64,000 bases of DNA. Source: Vibrio barjaei (GTDB taxonomy: Bacteria; Pseudomonadota; Gammaproteobacteria; Enterobacterales; Vibrionaceae). The DNA is taken from contig NZ_LQXO02000053.1 in the NCBI RefSeq assembly GCF_001639065.2, forward strand, positions 186,001 to 250,000, given 5' to 3'. This document shows positions 46,832 through 56,647 of this stretch, piece by piece. Made by a program: the position numbers and the translations under genes. The notes beneath the pieces are model-generated. The model did not search any database. It saw nothing but the letters and a program-made list of their open reading frames with translations, and was not told where the DNA came from. How positions within the stretch are numbered: the first letter of the stretch is position 1; each line of letters begins with the position of its first letter.

Positions 46832-48031
46832 TTAACGCGGAATTTCGACAGCTATTGCGGTCGCTTCCCCACCACCAATACACAATGCAGCCACACCTTT
46901 GAGCGATCTTTTCTCGCTCTCTGAATCCGCTAATTTTGCTTGCAAACTATGAATTAGAGTAACCAGTATTCGTGCGCCACTTGCACCAAGAGGATGACCT
47001 AACGCACAGGCTCCTCCATTCACATTTACTTTGCCGCTATCCAATTTAAAATGATTCACCGCAATTTGTGTTACGACAGCAAACGCCTCATTAATCTCCC
47101 ATCCGTCCACGTCATCCACTCGCCATTCGAGTTTAGTAAGTAACTGTTTGATAGCTCCAACGGGAGCCAAAGTGAATTCACTAGGCTTTCTCGCAAACGA
47201 TGCATGTCCTTTAATGATGGCCAAAGGTTTCAGATGCTGAGCTATAGCCTGCTCTTTTTCCATCAGCAAAAGCGCAGCCGCTCCGTCAGAGATAGCGCTT
47301 GAGTTGGCTGCGGTAATGGTGCCATGTTGACTAAAGGCGGGTTTCAGCTTTGGAATTTTGTCGAGTTTGATGGTTTTTGGTAGTTCGTCTTCATTAATTG
47401 GCTCATGGTACTTGCTATCGAGTGGTGCTACTTCGTTGCGAAATAAGCCTTGCTGCTGCGCATTGAGCGCACGTTGTGCAGACATAGCCGCCCAGTTATC
47501 CATCTGCTCGCGAGAGAAACCGAGCTCATCAGCGACAGCTTGGCCATACACGCCCATTAGCTTGCCTTCATACGCATCCGCTAGGCCATCGGTAAACATA
47601 TGGTCACAGGCAGACTTGTGCCCGATTCTCATACCTTGTCTTGCGTCGGGCAATAAGTAAGGTGCGTTGGTCATGCTCTCCATACCACCAGCGATCACGC
47701 AGTTTGCCTCGCCAAATTGAATCATTGAATGGGCGAGCATTACCGTTTTCATGCCAGAACCACATACCTTATTAATCGTGGTACAAGGAACCGACTCCAC
47801 TATTCCCGCTCCCAGAGCAGCCTGTCTCGCTGGCGCTTGACCACACCCAGCAGGCAACACACATCCCATTAAGAGTTCATCAACGGAGGATTTGTCTAAA
47901 GCAACATCATTCATCACCGCCTTTATCGCGGAGCTTCCCAACTGTGGAGCAGTGAATGACGACAGTTCACCTTGAAACCGTCCCATCGGTGTTCGTTTTG
48001 CTGCGACAACCCAGACTTCTCGTTGATGCAT
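46832..48031 (-). CDS. Acetyl-CoA acyltransferase (thiolase II)
   Basis: This 399-residue thiolase has the acyl-carrying Cys in [16 protein letters not shown] near 92, the [14 protein letters not shown] segment near 117, [19 protein letters not shown] near 348 with the His and the final Cys in [12 protein letters not shown] near 384. As first gene in the valine/isoleucine operon it likely cleaves 2-methylacetoacetyl-CoA to acetyl- and propionyl-CoA, or acetoacetyl-CoA. CAAGGAG precedes the ATG. Confidence 0.93.
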   Translation of the reverse strand: MHQREVWVVAAKRTPMGRFQGELSSFTAPQLGSSAIKAVMNDVALDKSSVDELLMGCVLPAGCGQAPARQAALGAGIVESVPCTTINKVCGSGMKTVMLAHSMIQFGEANCVIAGGMESMTNAPYLLPDARQGMRIGHKSACDHMFTDGLADAYEGKLMGVYGQAVADELGFSREQMDNWAAMSAQRALNAQQQGLFRNEVAPLDSKYHEPINEDELPKTIKLDKIPKLKPAFSQHGTITAANSSAISDGAAALLLMEKEQAIAQHLKPLAIIKGHASFARKPSEFTLAPVGAIKQLLTKLEWRVDDVDGWEINEAFAVVTQIAVNHFKLDSGKVNVNGGACALGHPLGASGARILVTLIHSLQAKLADSESEKRSLKGVAALCIGGGEATAIAVEIPR

Positions 48032-48099
48032 TATTCTCTCCTTGTACCCTAGCGACGACGTTGGTCTTTAAACTTCATTCTCGACTATTTCCTTGACGT

Positions 48100-48137
48100 A
48101 TGAGTAAGCATAGCACTAACATTTACGTAAACGTAAA
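48100..48137 (-). promoter_or_regulatory. LiuR-type operator and MerR-style promoter of the valine/isoleucine operon
   Basis: The plus strand holds TTTACGTAAACGTAAA (48122-48137). Read on the minus strand, TTTACG (-35, 48137-48132) and TATGCT (-10, 48112-48107) are 19 bases apart, the long spacer of MerR-family promoters, with the palindrome over the -35/spacer. The liuR gene lies 139 bases away on the other side. Confidence 0.7.
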
Positions 48138-48275
48138 GAAACAACTTAATAACGTGTCATTTTTTCATTACGCCAATGTCTGAAATCACAACATAATTCG
48201 ATTGAGTAATGACTTTTAAGATTAATGCAGTGGTCGCGAAGCCTGACCAAACCATAGTTCGGAGAGCAGTAACCG

Positions 48276-48653
48276 ATGGAAACTTATAAGATCAGCGAGC
48301 TCGCAAAAGAATTTGATGTAACAACTCGCAGCATTCGTTTTTACGAAGACGAAGGATTAATACAACCTGACCGTAAAGGCACGATGCGAATTTATCAACG
48401 CAGAGACAAGATTCGCTTGAAGTTAATCCTGCGCGGAAAAAGGCTTGGATTCTCTCTTGCTGAGATACGAGAGTTATTTGAGCTTTATGACACTCATCAG
48501 GGAGAGCATCAGCTCACGCAAATGCTCAACATAATTGATGAAAAAGAAGCGGTTTTGAAACGCCAACTTGAAGATATTAATGCACTACTGGAAGACTTAT
48601 CTGTGGCAAAGAAACGTTGTATCGAAGCGTTGGGAAAGCAAAAAGCAAGCTAA
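48276..48653 (+). CDS. liuR: LiuR, MerR-family regulator of branched-chain catabolism
   Basis: This 125-residue protein has the MerR winged helix (YKISELAKEFDVTTRSIRFY then EDEGLIQPDRKGTMRIY) and a C-terminal coiled coil, without the metal-binding Cys of heavy-metal members. It heads the leucine operon and is divergent from the valine operon, exactly the LiuR position in other gammaproteobacteria. It probably acts through the TTTACGT...ACGTAAA box; the effector is likely an acyl-CoA intermediate. Confidence 0.92.
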   Translation: METYKISELAKEFDVTTRSIRFYEDEGLIQPDRKGTMRIYQRRDKIRLKLILRGKRLGFSLAEIRELFELYDTHQGEHQLTQMLNIIDEKEAVLKRQLEDINALLEDLSVAKKRCIEALGKQKAS

Positions 48654-48724
48654 TTGCTCCTGAAGCTGTGATTCATTGCTAAAGTAACAGGATGTAGAGT
48701 CTCTTCCAGATAAAGGGAGGTTCT

Positions 48725-49894
48725 ATGATTAGTCAGTACAGCCCACTCAACTTTGGGCTTGATGAATCCATCAACTTACTGCGCGAGCATATTAATGGTT
48801 TTGCTCGCGAACGCATCGCCCCTATTGCTGCACAAGTAGATGCGGATAACGCATTTCCGAACCATCTATGGCCTGAGCTCGGTGAAATGGGTCTGCTTGG
48901 TGTAACTGTTAGCGAGGAATATGGCGGTGCTGCTATGGGGTATCTTGCTCATGTCATCGCCCTAGAAGAAATCAGCCGAGCTTCTGCCTCCATTGCCCTC
49001 AGTTATGGCGCTCACTCCAACCTTTGCGTTAATCAAATCTTTAGAAATGGTAATGATGCCCAAAGAGCAAAATACCTACCAAAGCTCGTTGATGGTTCCC
49101 ACATTGGTGCATTAGCGATGAGTGAAGCGAATGCAGGCTCAGATGTGATAAGCATGCAGCTTCATGCTGAAAGGCACAATGACCACTTTGTTCTTAATGG
49201 CTGCAAGATGTGGATTACCAACGGTCCAGATGCGGATGTGGTGGTGGTCTACGCTAAGACTGACCCTTCGGCGGCTCAACACGGCATTACTGCTTTCATT
49301 ATTGAAAAGCAATTTGATGGATTCAGCCACGCACAAAAACTCGACAAACTTGGCATGAGAGGCTCCAACACCTGCGAACTCGTATTCCAAAACTGCAAAG
49401 TACCCGTGGAAAATGTTCTTGGGGAAGTCAATCAGGGTGTTGAAGTATTGATGAGCGGGCTTGACTACGAGCGTGTCGTGCTAGCAGCGGGGCCACTGGG
49501 TATTATGCAGGCCTGCCTTGATTTGGTTATCCCCTACGTGCATGAAAGGAAACAGTTCGGTCGCTCTATTGGTGAATTTCAATTAGTCCAAGCTAAACTC
49601 GCCGATATGTATACACGCTGTAATGCAGCACGTGCCTATTTGTACGCCGTGGCCAGCGCTTGCGATAGAGGTGAGATCACTCGAAAAGACTCTGCTGGTG
49701 TCATTCTCTACAACGCTGAACTTGCAACACAAATGACATTAGATGCGATCCAATTGTTAGGCGGGAATGGCTATATCAATGAATACGCAGCAGGACGTTT
49801 GTTGCGTGACGCTAAGCTTTACGAGATCGGAGCTGGCACATCAGAAATCCGCCGCATGCTTATCGGCCGAGAGCTGTTCCAAGAGTCTCAATAG
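48725..49894 (+). CDS. liuA: Isovaleryl-CoA dehydrogenase
   Basis: This 389-residue acyl-CoA dehydrogenase starts leucine-derived isovaleryl-CoA oxidation. It shows [17 protein letters not shown] near 125, [20 protein letters not shown] near 156, the region [20 protein letters not shown] near 248 holding the Glu typical of isovaleryl-CoA dehydrogenase, and [20 protein letters not shown] near 344. GGGAGG is seven bases before the ATG. It feeds the etf products. Confidence 0.95.
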   Translation: MISQYSPLNFGLDESINLLREHINGFARERIAPIAAQVDADNAFPNHLWPELGEMGLLGVTVSEEYGGAAMGYLAHVIALEEISRASASIALSYGAHSNLCVNQIFRNGNDAQRAKYLPKLVDGSHIGALAMSEANAGSDVISMQLHAERHNDHFVLNGCKMWITNGPDADVVVVYAKTDPSAAQHGITAFIIEKQFDGFSHAQKLDKLGMRGSNTCELVFQNCKVPVENVLGEVNQGVEVLMSGLDYERVVLAAGPLGIMQACLDLVIPYVHERKQFGRSIGEFQLVQAKLADMYTRCNAARAYLYAVASACDRGEITRKDSAGVILYNAELATQMTLDAIQLLGGNGYINEYAAGRLLRDAKLYEIGAGTSEIRRMLIGRELFQESQ

Positions 49895-49905
49895 CGGAGG
49901 GATTT

Positions 49906-51519
49906 ATGACTAAAATCGTCAGTAAAGTAAAACCCAACTCAGAGCTTTATCTGAAAAACCAGAAAGCAATGAATGCGCTTGTAGCACAGCTTGAAACCGA
50001 CCTTTCATCCATCAAAGAAGGCGGTGGTGAGAACGCCATTCAACGTCAACGTGCAAAAGGAAAACTTCCGGTTCGCGAGCGTATTGATGCCCTGCTCGAT
50101 CAGCATTCTGATTTCCTTGAAATTGGCCAATTTGCCGCATGGGAAGTATACGAAGATAAGGTACCTTGTGCAGGTGTTGTCGCTGGGATTGGCAAGGTCT
50201 GCGGCACTCAATGTATGATCATCGCTAACGATCCCGCCGTTAAAGGGGGAACCTACTACCCACTTACCGTCAAAAAACACCTTCGAGCCCAAGAAATCGC
50301 TGCTCGGTGCTATCTTCCCTGTATCTATCTAGTTGATTCTGGGGGAGCAAACTTGCCTCACCAAGCCGAGGTGTTTCCAGACAAGGATCATTTCGGACGC
50401 ATTTTCTTTAATCAAGCGCGAATGTCAGCTAAAGGCATACCGCAAATCGCCGTGGTACTCGGCCTATGTACCGCTGGCGGCGCGTATGTTCCCGCTATGG
50501 CTGACGTATCAATCATGGTCAAAAATCAAAGTACGATTTTCCTCGCAGGCCCTCCTCTTGTAAAAGCTGCTACCGGAGAAGAAGTGACCGATGAAGAACT
50601 CGGTGGCGCGGACGTACACTGTAAAAAGTCCGGTGTCGCTGACTATTATGCCCACAACGAACAACATGCTTTAGAGTTGGCAAGACAAGCCGTTTCAAGT
50701 ACTAACATAAGCAATACGTTACCAGCTACTCATACCGCTACAAAAACTAGGTCACCTAGTTATGACCCAATTGAGATATACGGCATTGTAAACAGTGACT
50801 TAAGACTGTCTTTTGATGTTCGTGAAGTGATAGCTAGAATCGTCGATGACTCTGAGTTTGACGAGTTCAAAGCACTATACGGAGCAACCTTAGTCTGCGG
50901 TTTTGCTCGAATTGATGGACGACTCATTGGCATTGTTGCCAACAACGGGATCTTATTTTCCGAGTCAGCCCAGAAAGGAGCGCATTTTGTAGAACTGTGC
51001 GCCAAACGTAAAATCCCTCTGCTCTTTCTGCAAAATATCACCGGTTTTATGGTCGGCAAGCAATATGAAGAAGGCGGTATAGCAAAACATGGTGCCAAAC
51101 TGGTCATGGCGGTCTCCTGTGCCGATGTGCCCAAATTCACTATCATCATTGGGGGTTCATATGGCGCAGGCAATTACGGCATGTGTGGCCGAGCCTACGA
51201 CCCAACAATGATTTGGATGTGGCCAAATGCACGCATCTCAGTGATGGGGGGATTACAAGCGGCTAATGTGCTCACTCAAGTAAAACGTGAGGTGAAGAAA
51301 CGTCAGAATCAACAATGGCCCGAACAAGAAGAGCAAAGCTACAAACAAAATATTGTCGACCGCTATAACAATGAAGGCCATCCCTATTACGCCAGTGCTA
51401 GACTTTGGGACGATGGCATTATCGATCCCAAAGACACACGCCGTATTCTGATGCTTGCGCTGCGTGCTACTGATAACGCTCCTATCCCCGATAGTGAGTT
51501 TGGCATCTTTCGAATGTAA
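49906..51519 (+). CDS. liuB: Methylcrotonyl-CoA carboxylase carboxyltransferase (beta) subunit
   Basis: This 537-residue carboxyltransferase shows [19 protein letters not shown] near 46, [20 protein letters not shown] near 187, the acyl-CoA and biotin regions [20 protein letters not shown] near 374 and [18 protein letters not shown] near 416. It needs the biotin-bearing alpha subunit LiuD to work. That gene is not in this operon. The gene starts 12 bases after liuA. Confidence 0.95.
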   Translation: MTKIVSKVKPNSELYLKNQKAMNALVAQLETDLSSIKEGGGENAIQRQRAKGKLPVRERIDALLDQHSDFLEIGQFAAWEVYEDKVPCAGVVAGIGKVCGTQCMIIANDPAVKGGTYYPLTVKKHLRAQEIAARCYLPCIYLVDSGGANLPHQAEVFPDKDHFGRIFFNQARMSAKGIPQIAVVLGLCTAGGAYVPAMADVSIMVKNQSTIFLAGPPLVKAATGEEVTDEELGGADVHCKKSGVADYYAHNEQHALELARQAVSSTNISNTLPATHTATKTRSPSYDPIEIYGIVNSDLRLSFDVREVIARIVDDSEFDEFKALYGATLVCGFARIDGRLIGIVANNGILFSESAQKGAHFVELCAKRKIPLLFLQNITGFMVGKQYEEGGIAKHGAKLVMAVSCADVPKFTIIIGGSYGAGNYGMCGRAYDPTMIWMWPNARISVMGGLQAANVLTQVKREVKKRQNQQWPEQEEQSYKQNIVDRYNNEGHPYYASARLWDDGIIDPKDTRRILMLALRATDNAPIPDSEFGIFRM

Positions 51520-51531
51520 CGGGCTGCGGTT

Positions 51532-52329
51532 ATGACTAATCTCAATACTATTAAACTTACCGTCGACACCAAAGGAGTCGCTCATCTGACGTTAGATCGT
51601 CAACATAAAAGCAATGCCTTTGATGATGCCATGATTGCGGATCTGCTCGATGCACTGCTTAGCGTTGGGAACGACAAGAATATCCGCTGCTTAGTGTTAC
51701 GTGGTAACGGAAAGCACTTCTCCGCCGGAGCTGATTTGGCCTGGATGAAATCCATGGCCAACAAAAGTCAAAACGAAAACTTGGAAGATGCCCAAAAACT
51801 TGCCGAACTAATGAAGCGTCTAGACACGCTAACGATTCCAACCGTAGCCGTCGTTCAAGGTTCAGCATTTGGCGGGGCATTAGGTCTACTGTGCTGCTGC
51901 GATGTTGTAGTTGCTCATGCCGACTGTCGTTTCTGTCTTAGCGAAGTGAAACTTGGACTTGTTCCTGCGACCATTGGACCTTACGTCATTCGTACCATAG
52001 GCGCCCGTTATGCTCGACGTTATATGTTGAGTGCTGAAGTCATGGGCGCCCCTCAAGCTCTGGAGCTTGGAATTATCCACGAGGTGCTACTAGGTAGTAA
52101 GATAGACCCCTTCGTGGATGCACTGGTCGACAAATTCGTTGCCAATAGTCCAAACGCAATAGCAAACACTAAGGCTTTGATTCAGCGCTGTCACAATCAT
52201 CCAATTGATCCTCAATTGATTGATTTCACAAGCCAAGTTATTGCCGATGCTCGTACCTCTTCTCAAGGTCAGAAAGGTCTGCAAGCCTTCTTCGACAAAG
52301 TGCCGCCTCATTGGAAAGAAGAGGAGTAG
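51532..52329 (+). CDS. liuC: Methylglutaconyl-CoA hydratase
   Basis: This 265-residue crotonase shows FSAGADLAWMKSMANKS near 63, GSAFGGALGLLCCCDVVVA near 111 and CLSEVKLGLVPATIGPYVIR near 135 with the catalytic Glu. It hydrates 3-methylglutaconyl-CoA to HMG-CoA. It ends seven bases before liuE; liuD normally lies between these two. Confidence 0.92.
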   Translation: MTNLNTIKLTVDTKGVAHLTLDRQHKSNAFDDAMIADLLDALLSVGNDKNIRCLVLRGNGKHFSAGADLAWMKSMANKSQNENLEDAQKLAELMKRLDTLTIPTVAVVQGSAFGGALGLLCCCDVVVAHADCRFCLSEVKLGLVPATIGPYVIRTIGARYARRYMLSAEVMGAPQALELGIIHEVLLGSKIDPFVDALVDKFVANSPNAIANTKALIQRCHNHPIDPQLIDFTSQVIADARTSSQGQKGLQAFFDKVPPHWKEEE

Positions 52330-52335
52330 ATTCTA

Positions 52336-53253
52336 ATGGCTATTTCTGTCCTTCCTAGTCACGTTAAAATTGTTGAAGTGGGTCCGCGAGATGGATTACA
52401 GAATGAAAAGAGCATAAGCACGTCACAAAAAGTAAACCTAATCAACCAACTGACAGCCGCAGGGTTAACTCATATTGAGTCAGGGGCGTTTGTTTCAGCA
52501 AAGCGTATTCCTCAAATGGCGGACTCATCTAACGTTTTTCAACAAATAACTAAGCAAAAAAAAGTCACCTACTCTGCCCTAACGCCTAATTTACAAGGCT
52601 TCGAAGCGGCTCTCTCGGCAGGTGCTAACGAAGTGGCCGTGTTTACTTCCTGTTCTGAGTCTTTTACTCAGCTAAACATCCACTGCTCAATTGAAGAAAG
52701 CATTCAACGGTTCATTCCCGTCATTGAAGCTGCTCATCAGCACAACGTAAGAGTTCGTGGCTATCTCTCTTGCATCGTCGATTGCCCCTATGAAGGTAAA
52801 ACCAAACCTGAACAAGTGGCAGCGATCAGTCAAACCTTGATAGAGCTGGGCTGTTATGAGGTATCGCTGGGCGACACTATTGGTACAGGAACACCACTGA
52901 GAATAGCTAGGGTGCTAGAAGCTGTTTGGGAGCATGTCCCCGCATCGCAATTGGCCGTTCATTTTCACGATACGTACGGGCAGTCGCTTGCAAATCTTTA
53001 TCAAGCGTTACTAATGGGTATTCAGACCATAGACAGCAGCGTCGCAGGACTTGGGGGGTGCCCCTACGCCGATGGAGCTTCTGGAAATGTGGCTACTGAG
53101 GATGTGCTCTATCTCTGCCATGAATTAGGAATCGCTACAGGTGTTGACCTTGAGTCTGTCGCCCAAGCAGGTTGGTCAATCTGTAAAGCACTGAATAAAG
53201 AGCCAGCGTCAAAAGTGTCTCTGGCTCTTAGGGCGAAACAAGGTCAAGGTTAA
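52336..53253 (+). CDS. liuE: Hydroxymethylglutaryl-CoA lyase
   Basis: This 305-residue DRE-TIM enzyme splits HMG-CoA to acetyl-CoA and acetoacetate. It shows EVGPRDGLQNE near 14-24, GYLSCIVDCPYEGKTKPEQV near 139, SLGDTIGTGTP near 180, HFHDTYGQSLANLYQALLMG near 212 with the metal His pair, and the catalytic Cys in GLGGCPYADGASGNVATEDV near 240. It ends flush against the convergent mannosidase gene. A terminator-like repeat lies in its last codons. Confidence 0.95.
   Translation: MAISVLPSHVKIVEVGPRDGLQNEKSISTSQKVNLINQLTAAGLTHIESGAFVSAKRIPQMADSSNVFQQITKQKKVTYSALTPNLQGFEAALSAGANEVAVFTSCSESFTQLNIHCSIEESIQRFIPVIEAAHQHNVRVRGYLSCIVDCPYEGKTKPEQVAAISQTLIELGCYEVSLGDTIGTGTPLRIARVLEAVWEHVPASQLAVHFHDTYGQSLANLYQALLMGIQTIDSSVAGLGGCPYADGASGNVATEDVLYLCHELGIATGVDLESVAQAGWSICKALNKEPASKVSLALRAKQGQG
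53198..53229 (-). terminator. Terminator-like repeat inside the 3' end of liuE
   Basis: AAGAGCCAG (53198-53206) pairs with CTGGCTCTT (53221-53229) over a 14-nt loop. On the minus strand it is followed by TATTC, placing it about 25 bases past the mannosidase stop. The same stem core is used by the terminators at 25281-25316 and 61023-61043. Confidence 0.45.
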
Positions 53254-55668
53254 TTAGTAGCTATTGCTTAAGTCATAAACACGTAGCGTCGATAACAGTG
53301 TCTCTAGCTCCTCTCCGATATAGTTAACCTGATAAGGTTCATTGGGCAACAAAGTAAAACTGGAATCACTAAATCGCCCAGAACCGTCGTGCTCCAAATG
53401 AACGAAAAACGCTGGTTTATCAGACGTTAGTATTATCGCGCTTCCGTTGATCTCCACTTGGATTTTCGCTTTGTCAATGGCCAGCTGTTTCACTTCCGGT
53501 TTAGCAAACCATGTATTCTGACTCCACTCGCCTTGAGATTCGAAGCGGACAAAGAAGAAACCATGGTCAGCTCGCGTCTGCCACTGTGATTTGTTCAACG
53601 ACCAAACTTCTTGGTTTTCATCTGGTGCGATATCAGCGTTCAAATTCCAGCTTCCAAGAGGTTCACCACTCCAACTCATCCACACTACTTCACCTGTGAC
53701 CTTCTCTTGAGTTCTTCGGTTGTTTACCAGCCTCAAGGTCAATGCATCATCAGTCTCAACAAATGGTACATAGGTAGGAGCAAATACACGTTTGGTATGA
53801 TAGTGAAGTTGTTTCCAGCGACCGCTGTATTCAATACTCGACCAAGAGCTTACTGGCCAGTTATCGTTTAACTGCCAGTACAACATACCTCGACAAATCG
53901 GTGATATGGAGCGCCAGTACTCGCAACCGGTTTTAATCGCAATGGATTGCTGGACTTGGCTTAAATACAGCATCTGCTCAAAACTAGCCGGAAAGCGAAA
54001 ATATCTCGTAAACATCTCGGTAATAATGCTATTACCAGAGGCATTCTTTTGATGACCTTCAAACGTAGGTGATGTAACGTTCCAATCTTCCTCCGGTACA
54101 AAGGTTTTTACTTCTGATAATGAAGGCCAAGACTGGAAGCCAAACTCCGAACAAAATCGTGGTTTAATACTGTGGTAAGCATTAAACGAAGCGCCAGAGT
54201 GCCACACTTCCCAAAAGTGCATATCACCTCGAGCATCATCGTGCCATGAATCGCCATAATCGAGTTCTCCGTTGCAGGGAGACGAAGACCAAAACTTTCG
54301 TGATGAATCTTCTTGAGTGACGAAATCCGCTAGCTTACGGTTTAATCGGTCATAATTCACCACATAACGATCTCTGCTGGTTCTCGATTCTTCATACCAA
54401 TTTAACGCGCCGATTACTTCATTATCACCACACCACAAAGCAATGCAGGCGTGGTCTTTCAAACGTTGCACTTGGTAGCGAACTTCGGGTTCTACATCGT
54501 CAATGAATGTCTGAGTGGATGGATAAAGCGAGCAAGCAAACATGAGGTCTTGCCAAACCAACAAACCCAATTCATCACATGTTTGATAGAAGATATCGGC
54601 TTCGTACTGTCCACCACCCCAGACTCGAATCATATTCATGTTAGCGGCGACCGCATCACCTAATAACGACTCATAACGAGCTTTGCTTTCTCGCGCAGGC
54701 ATGGCATCCATTGGAATCCAGTTCGCGCCGCGCGCCGTGATAGGAAAATCGTTAATACGAAACTCCATCGCGGAGCCAATGTCATCCTCTGTATTGTTAA
54801 GCTCCAACTTGCGCAAACCAAGGCGTTTGTTTACTGTTTGACCATCCATTCTGACGTTTAAATCATACAGCGGTTGCTCACCATATCCCGCGGGCCACCA
54901 AAGTTTCGGTTTTTCGACGGTGAAGCTAGCTGACGTCACCTCGCCATCAGTGCTGTTTACTCGCTTTTCAACTTCATCAAAGCCAATAGTTATCTCTACG
55001 CCAGAAACAGCTTGGTGGTAAACCTCTACCACAACTTCAACAGAACCGTCTTCTTTCCAGATTTGCTCCGTTGATACACGATCTAATTTAACCTCGTTAA
55101 CCACGCTGATGAAAACATCGTCATAGATTCCGGAAACAAGTAGGCAAATTCCCCAATCCCAGCCCGAATGGCACTGGGTTTTACGTAGCAAGTTCATATG
55201 CGGAATTTGGTTATTGCTTCCCATTGAAGACGGTATTGGGAAAGGTAACTGCACGGTTCGGTTTTTGGCTTCAAGGTGAGCTGGCGTAAAGGTGATGCAA
55301 ATAGTGTTAACACCAATCTGAACATAAGGCTTGATGTCTACCCCGCGCGCGACAAACATATTAGAAAAAGTGTCGACTTCTGTTCCGTTGATGACTAGCT
55401 TCGCTACCGTATCTAGGCGAGACAAGCATAATAATAACTGCTGGGAACAAAGCAGCTCGTGGGTCAACTCAAAGTCGCGATGTATTTGCCACTCACACTC
55501 TCGTACCCACTGGACCTCTTGCTCATTACAACCCCAATACGGATCGTCGATAACACCAGCTTTTAGTAATGCAGAGTAATTGTCGCCTGGTACTTGCATC
55601 GTTACTTCAACTGCTGGTTTTTGTTTACTGGTTAGCAGCCAATCACCGTTGAGATTTATTCGCGTCAT
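53254..55668 (-). CDS. Beta-mannosidase, glycoside hydrolase family 2
   Basis: This 804-residue protein has the GH2 layout: N-terminal jelly-roll sugar-binding domain, immunoglobulin-like domain and TIM barrel. The acid/base Glu is in IALWCGDNEVIGAL near 418-431, the nucleophile Glu in FCSEFGFQSWPSL near 518, and the mannosidase-type PRVGANWIPMD-like segment is ARGANWIPMDAMPAR near 310. No signal peptide, so it should act on imported beta-mannosides. No transporter, mannanase or regulator gene is next to it; a double palindromic operator lies upstream. Confidence 0.88.
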   Translation of the reverse strand: MTRINLNGDWLLTSKQKPAVEVTMQVPGDNYSALLKAGVIDDPYWGCNEQEVQWVRECEWQIHRDFELTHELLCSQQLLLCLSRLDTVAKLVINGTEVDTFSNMFVARGVDIKPYVQIGVNTICITFTPAHLEAKNRTVQLPFPIPSSMGSNNQIPHMNLLRKTQCHSGWDWGICLLVSGIYDDVFISVVNEVKLDRVSTEQIWKEDGSVEVVVEVYHQAVSGVEITIGFDEVEKRVNSTDGEVTSASFTVEKPKLWWPAGYGEQPLYDLNVRMDGQTVNKRLGLRKLELNNTEDDIGSAMEFRINDFPITARGANWIPMDAMPARESKARYESLLGDAVAANMNMIRVWGGGQYEADIFYQTCDELGLLVWQDLMFACSLYPSTQTFIDDVEPEVRYQVQRLKDHACIALWCGDNEVIGALNWYEESRTSRDRYVVNYDRLNRKLADFVTQEDSSRKFWSSSPCNGELDYGDSWHDDARGDMHFWEVWHSGASFNAYHSIKPRFCSEFGFQSWPSLSEVKTFVPEEDWNVTSPTFEGHQKNASGNSIITEMFTRYFRFPASFEQMLYLSQVQQSIAIKTGCEYWRSISPICRGMLYWQLNDNWPVSSWSSIEYSGRWKQLHYHTKRVFAPTYVPFVETDDALTLRLVNNRRTQEKVTGEVVWMSWSGEPLGSWNLNADIAPDENQEVWSLNKSQWQTRADHGFFFVRFESQGEWSQNTWFAKPEVKQLAIDKAKIQVEINGSAIILTSDKPAFFVHLEHDGSGRFSDSSFTLLPNEPYQVNYIGEELETLLSTLRVYDLSNSY

Positions 55669-55699
55669 ACACTTTCCCTTATATGCTTCAGACTCATAA

Positions 55700-55740
55700 T
55701 AACTATATAGTTTTACTTTTACTCTTAAACTATATAGTTA
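55700..55740. promoter_or_regulatory. Double palindromic operator upstream of beta-mannosidase
   Basis: AACTATATAGTT occurs twice (55701-55712 and 55728-55739), each a perfect 12-bp palindrome, 27 bases centre to centre. The extended copies TAACTATATAGTTT and AAACTATATAGTTA are themselves an inverted repeat. It ends 32 bases upstream of the mannosidase start, the right place for a repressor operator. The regulator is unknown. Confidence 0.7.
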
Positions 55741-55879
55741 TCTAGTAAAACGAATGGGTTATGTGAGCTGTTTATTTGCTGAGTAACAAAAGTTTGAGCT
55801 GGTACCCAAACCTAGCCTTGATGCGCAGTTTAATCTCACTCAGTGAGAATATTCTTACGACCCAAAATGTCTATCATGC

Positions 55880-55926
55880 GGTTTTAGTCGCTCCCGATCA
55901 CACTTTTGGCTAAAACCATGTATAAT
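55880..55926 (+). promoter_or_regulatory. Promoter region of the PhnA-domain gene
   Basis: TATAAT (55921-55926) is a consensus -10 about 95 bases before the ATG. GGTTTTAG (55880-55887) and CTAAAACC (55910-55917) form an inverted repeat around the expected -35, possibly an operator. The -35 itself is poor. Confidence 0.5.
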
Positions 55927-56019
55927 GCGCGGCTATCAAACCGGTGATACTCAAAGTAAGTACCACATAACTATTCGGACGGAGGCTTAGGCCCGTCTCA
56001 CCAAATAAAAGGTATAAGT

Positions 56020-56586
56020 ATGTCTATTGAAGCAACTATGCTTGAACGCTGCGAAAACAAATGTGAACTATGTGGTGCTGAAACAGCACTTAAGCCTTTC
56101 GCGGTGGCTCCTCATACCCAAATCACGGTTGATCACGCGATTATGCTTTGTGACACTTGCACAGGCCAAATTGAAAACCCGGAAACAATGGATGTTAACC
56201 ACTGGCGTTGCCTAAACGACAGCATGTGGAGCCAAGTTGCTCCTGTTCAGGTTATGGCTTGGCGTCAACTTAAGCGTCTTTCCGCTGAAGGTTGGGCTCA
56301 AGATCTTGTTGATATGATGTATCTAGAAGAAGAAGTAGCCAAATGGGCGGAGCTTGGTCTAGATGAAAACATCGAAAAGCCACGTGATGTAAACGGTGTA
56401 GAACTTAAAAAAGGTGACGACGTAACGGTCATCAAGGACCTGCCAATCAAAGGTTCTTCTCAAGTAATCAAGCAAGGCACTGTGATTCGTGGTATTAGCG
56501 TTAACGCAGATGACCCTAAGCACGTTCAAGGCAAAGCAAACGGCCAAGCCATGTATGTGATTGCAGAATACTGCCGCAAGAAATAA
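56020..56586 (+). CDS. PhnA domain protein (YjdM family)
   Basis: This 188-residue protein has an N-terminal zinc ribbon (CENKCELCGAET at about 11-22 and LCDTCTGQI near 46) and a C-terminal PhnA/SH3-like domain with DVNGVELKKGDDVTVIKDLP near 125, then KGSSQVIKQGTVIRGI. Despite the name, YjdM-type proteins are not shown to have phosphonoacetate hydrolase activity. It stands alone with a clear promoter and a strong terminator. Confidence 0.88.
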   Translation: MSIEATMLERCENKCELCGAETALKPFAVAPHTQITVDHAIMLCDTCTGQIENPETMDVNHWRCLNDSMWSQVAPVQVMAWRQLKRLSAEGWAQDLVDMMYLEEEVAKWAELGLDENIEKPRDVNGVELKKGDDVTVIKDLPIKGSSQVIKQGTVIRGISVNADDPKHVQGKANGQAMYVIAEYCRKK

Positions 56587-56617
56587 TGATGTTCAATTCA
56601 TAATGAACGAAAGAAGA

Positions 56618-56641
56618 GCGACCTTAGGGTCGCTTTTTTTT
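56618..56641 (+). terminator. Terminator of the PhnA-domain gene
   Basis: GCGACCTTAGGGTCGC forms a tight hairpin followed by eight T. Confidence 0.9.
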
Positions 56642-56647
56642 GCCCAT

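Larger units (their letters stand above)
55669..56019. other. Intergenic region between the mannosidase and PhnA-domain genes
   Basis: About 351 bases. It contains the double palindrome (55700-55740), a CTCACTCAGTGAG repeat near 55838 and the promoter zone of the PhnA-domain gene. I see no gene. Confidence 0.6.
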
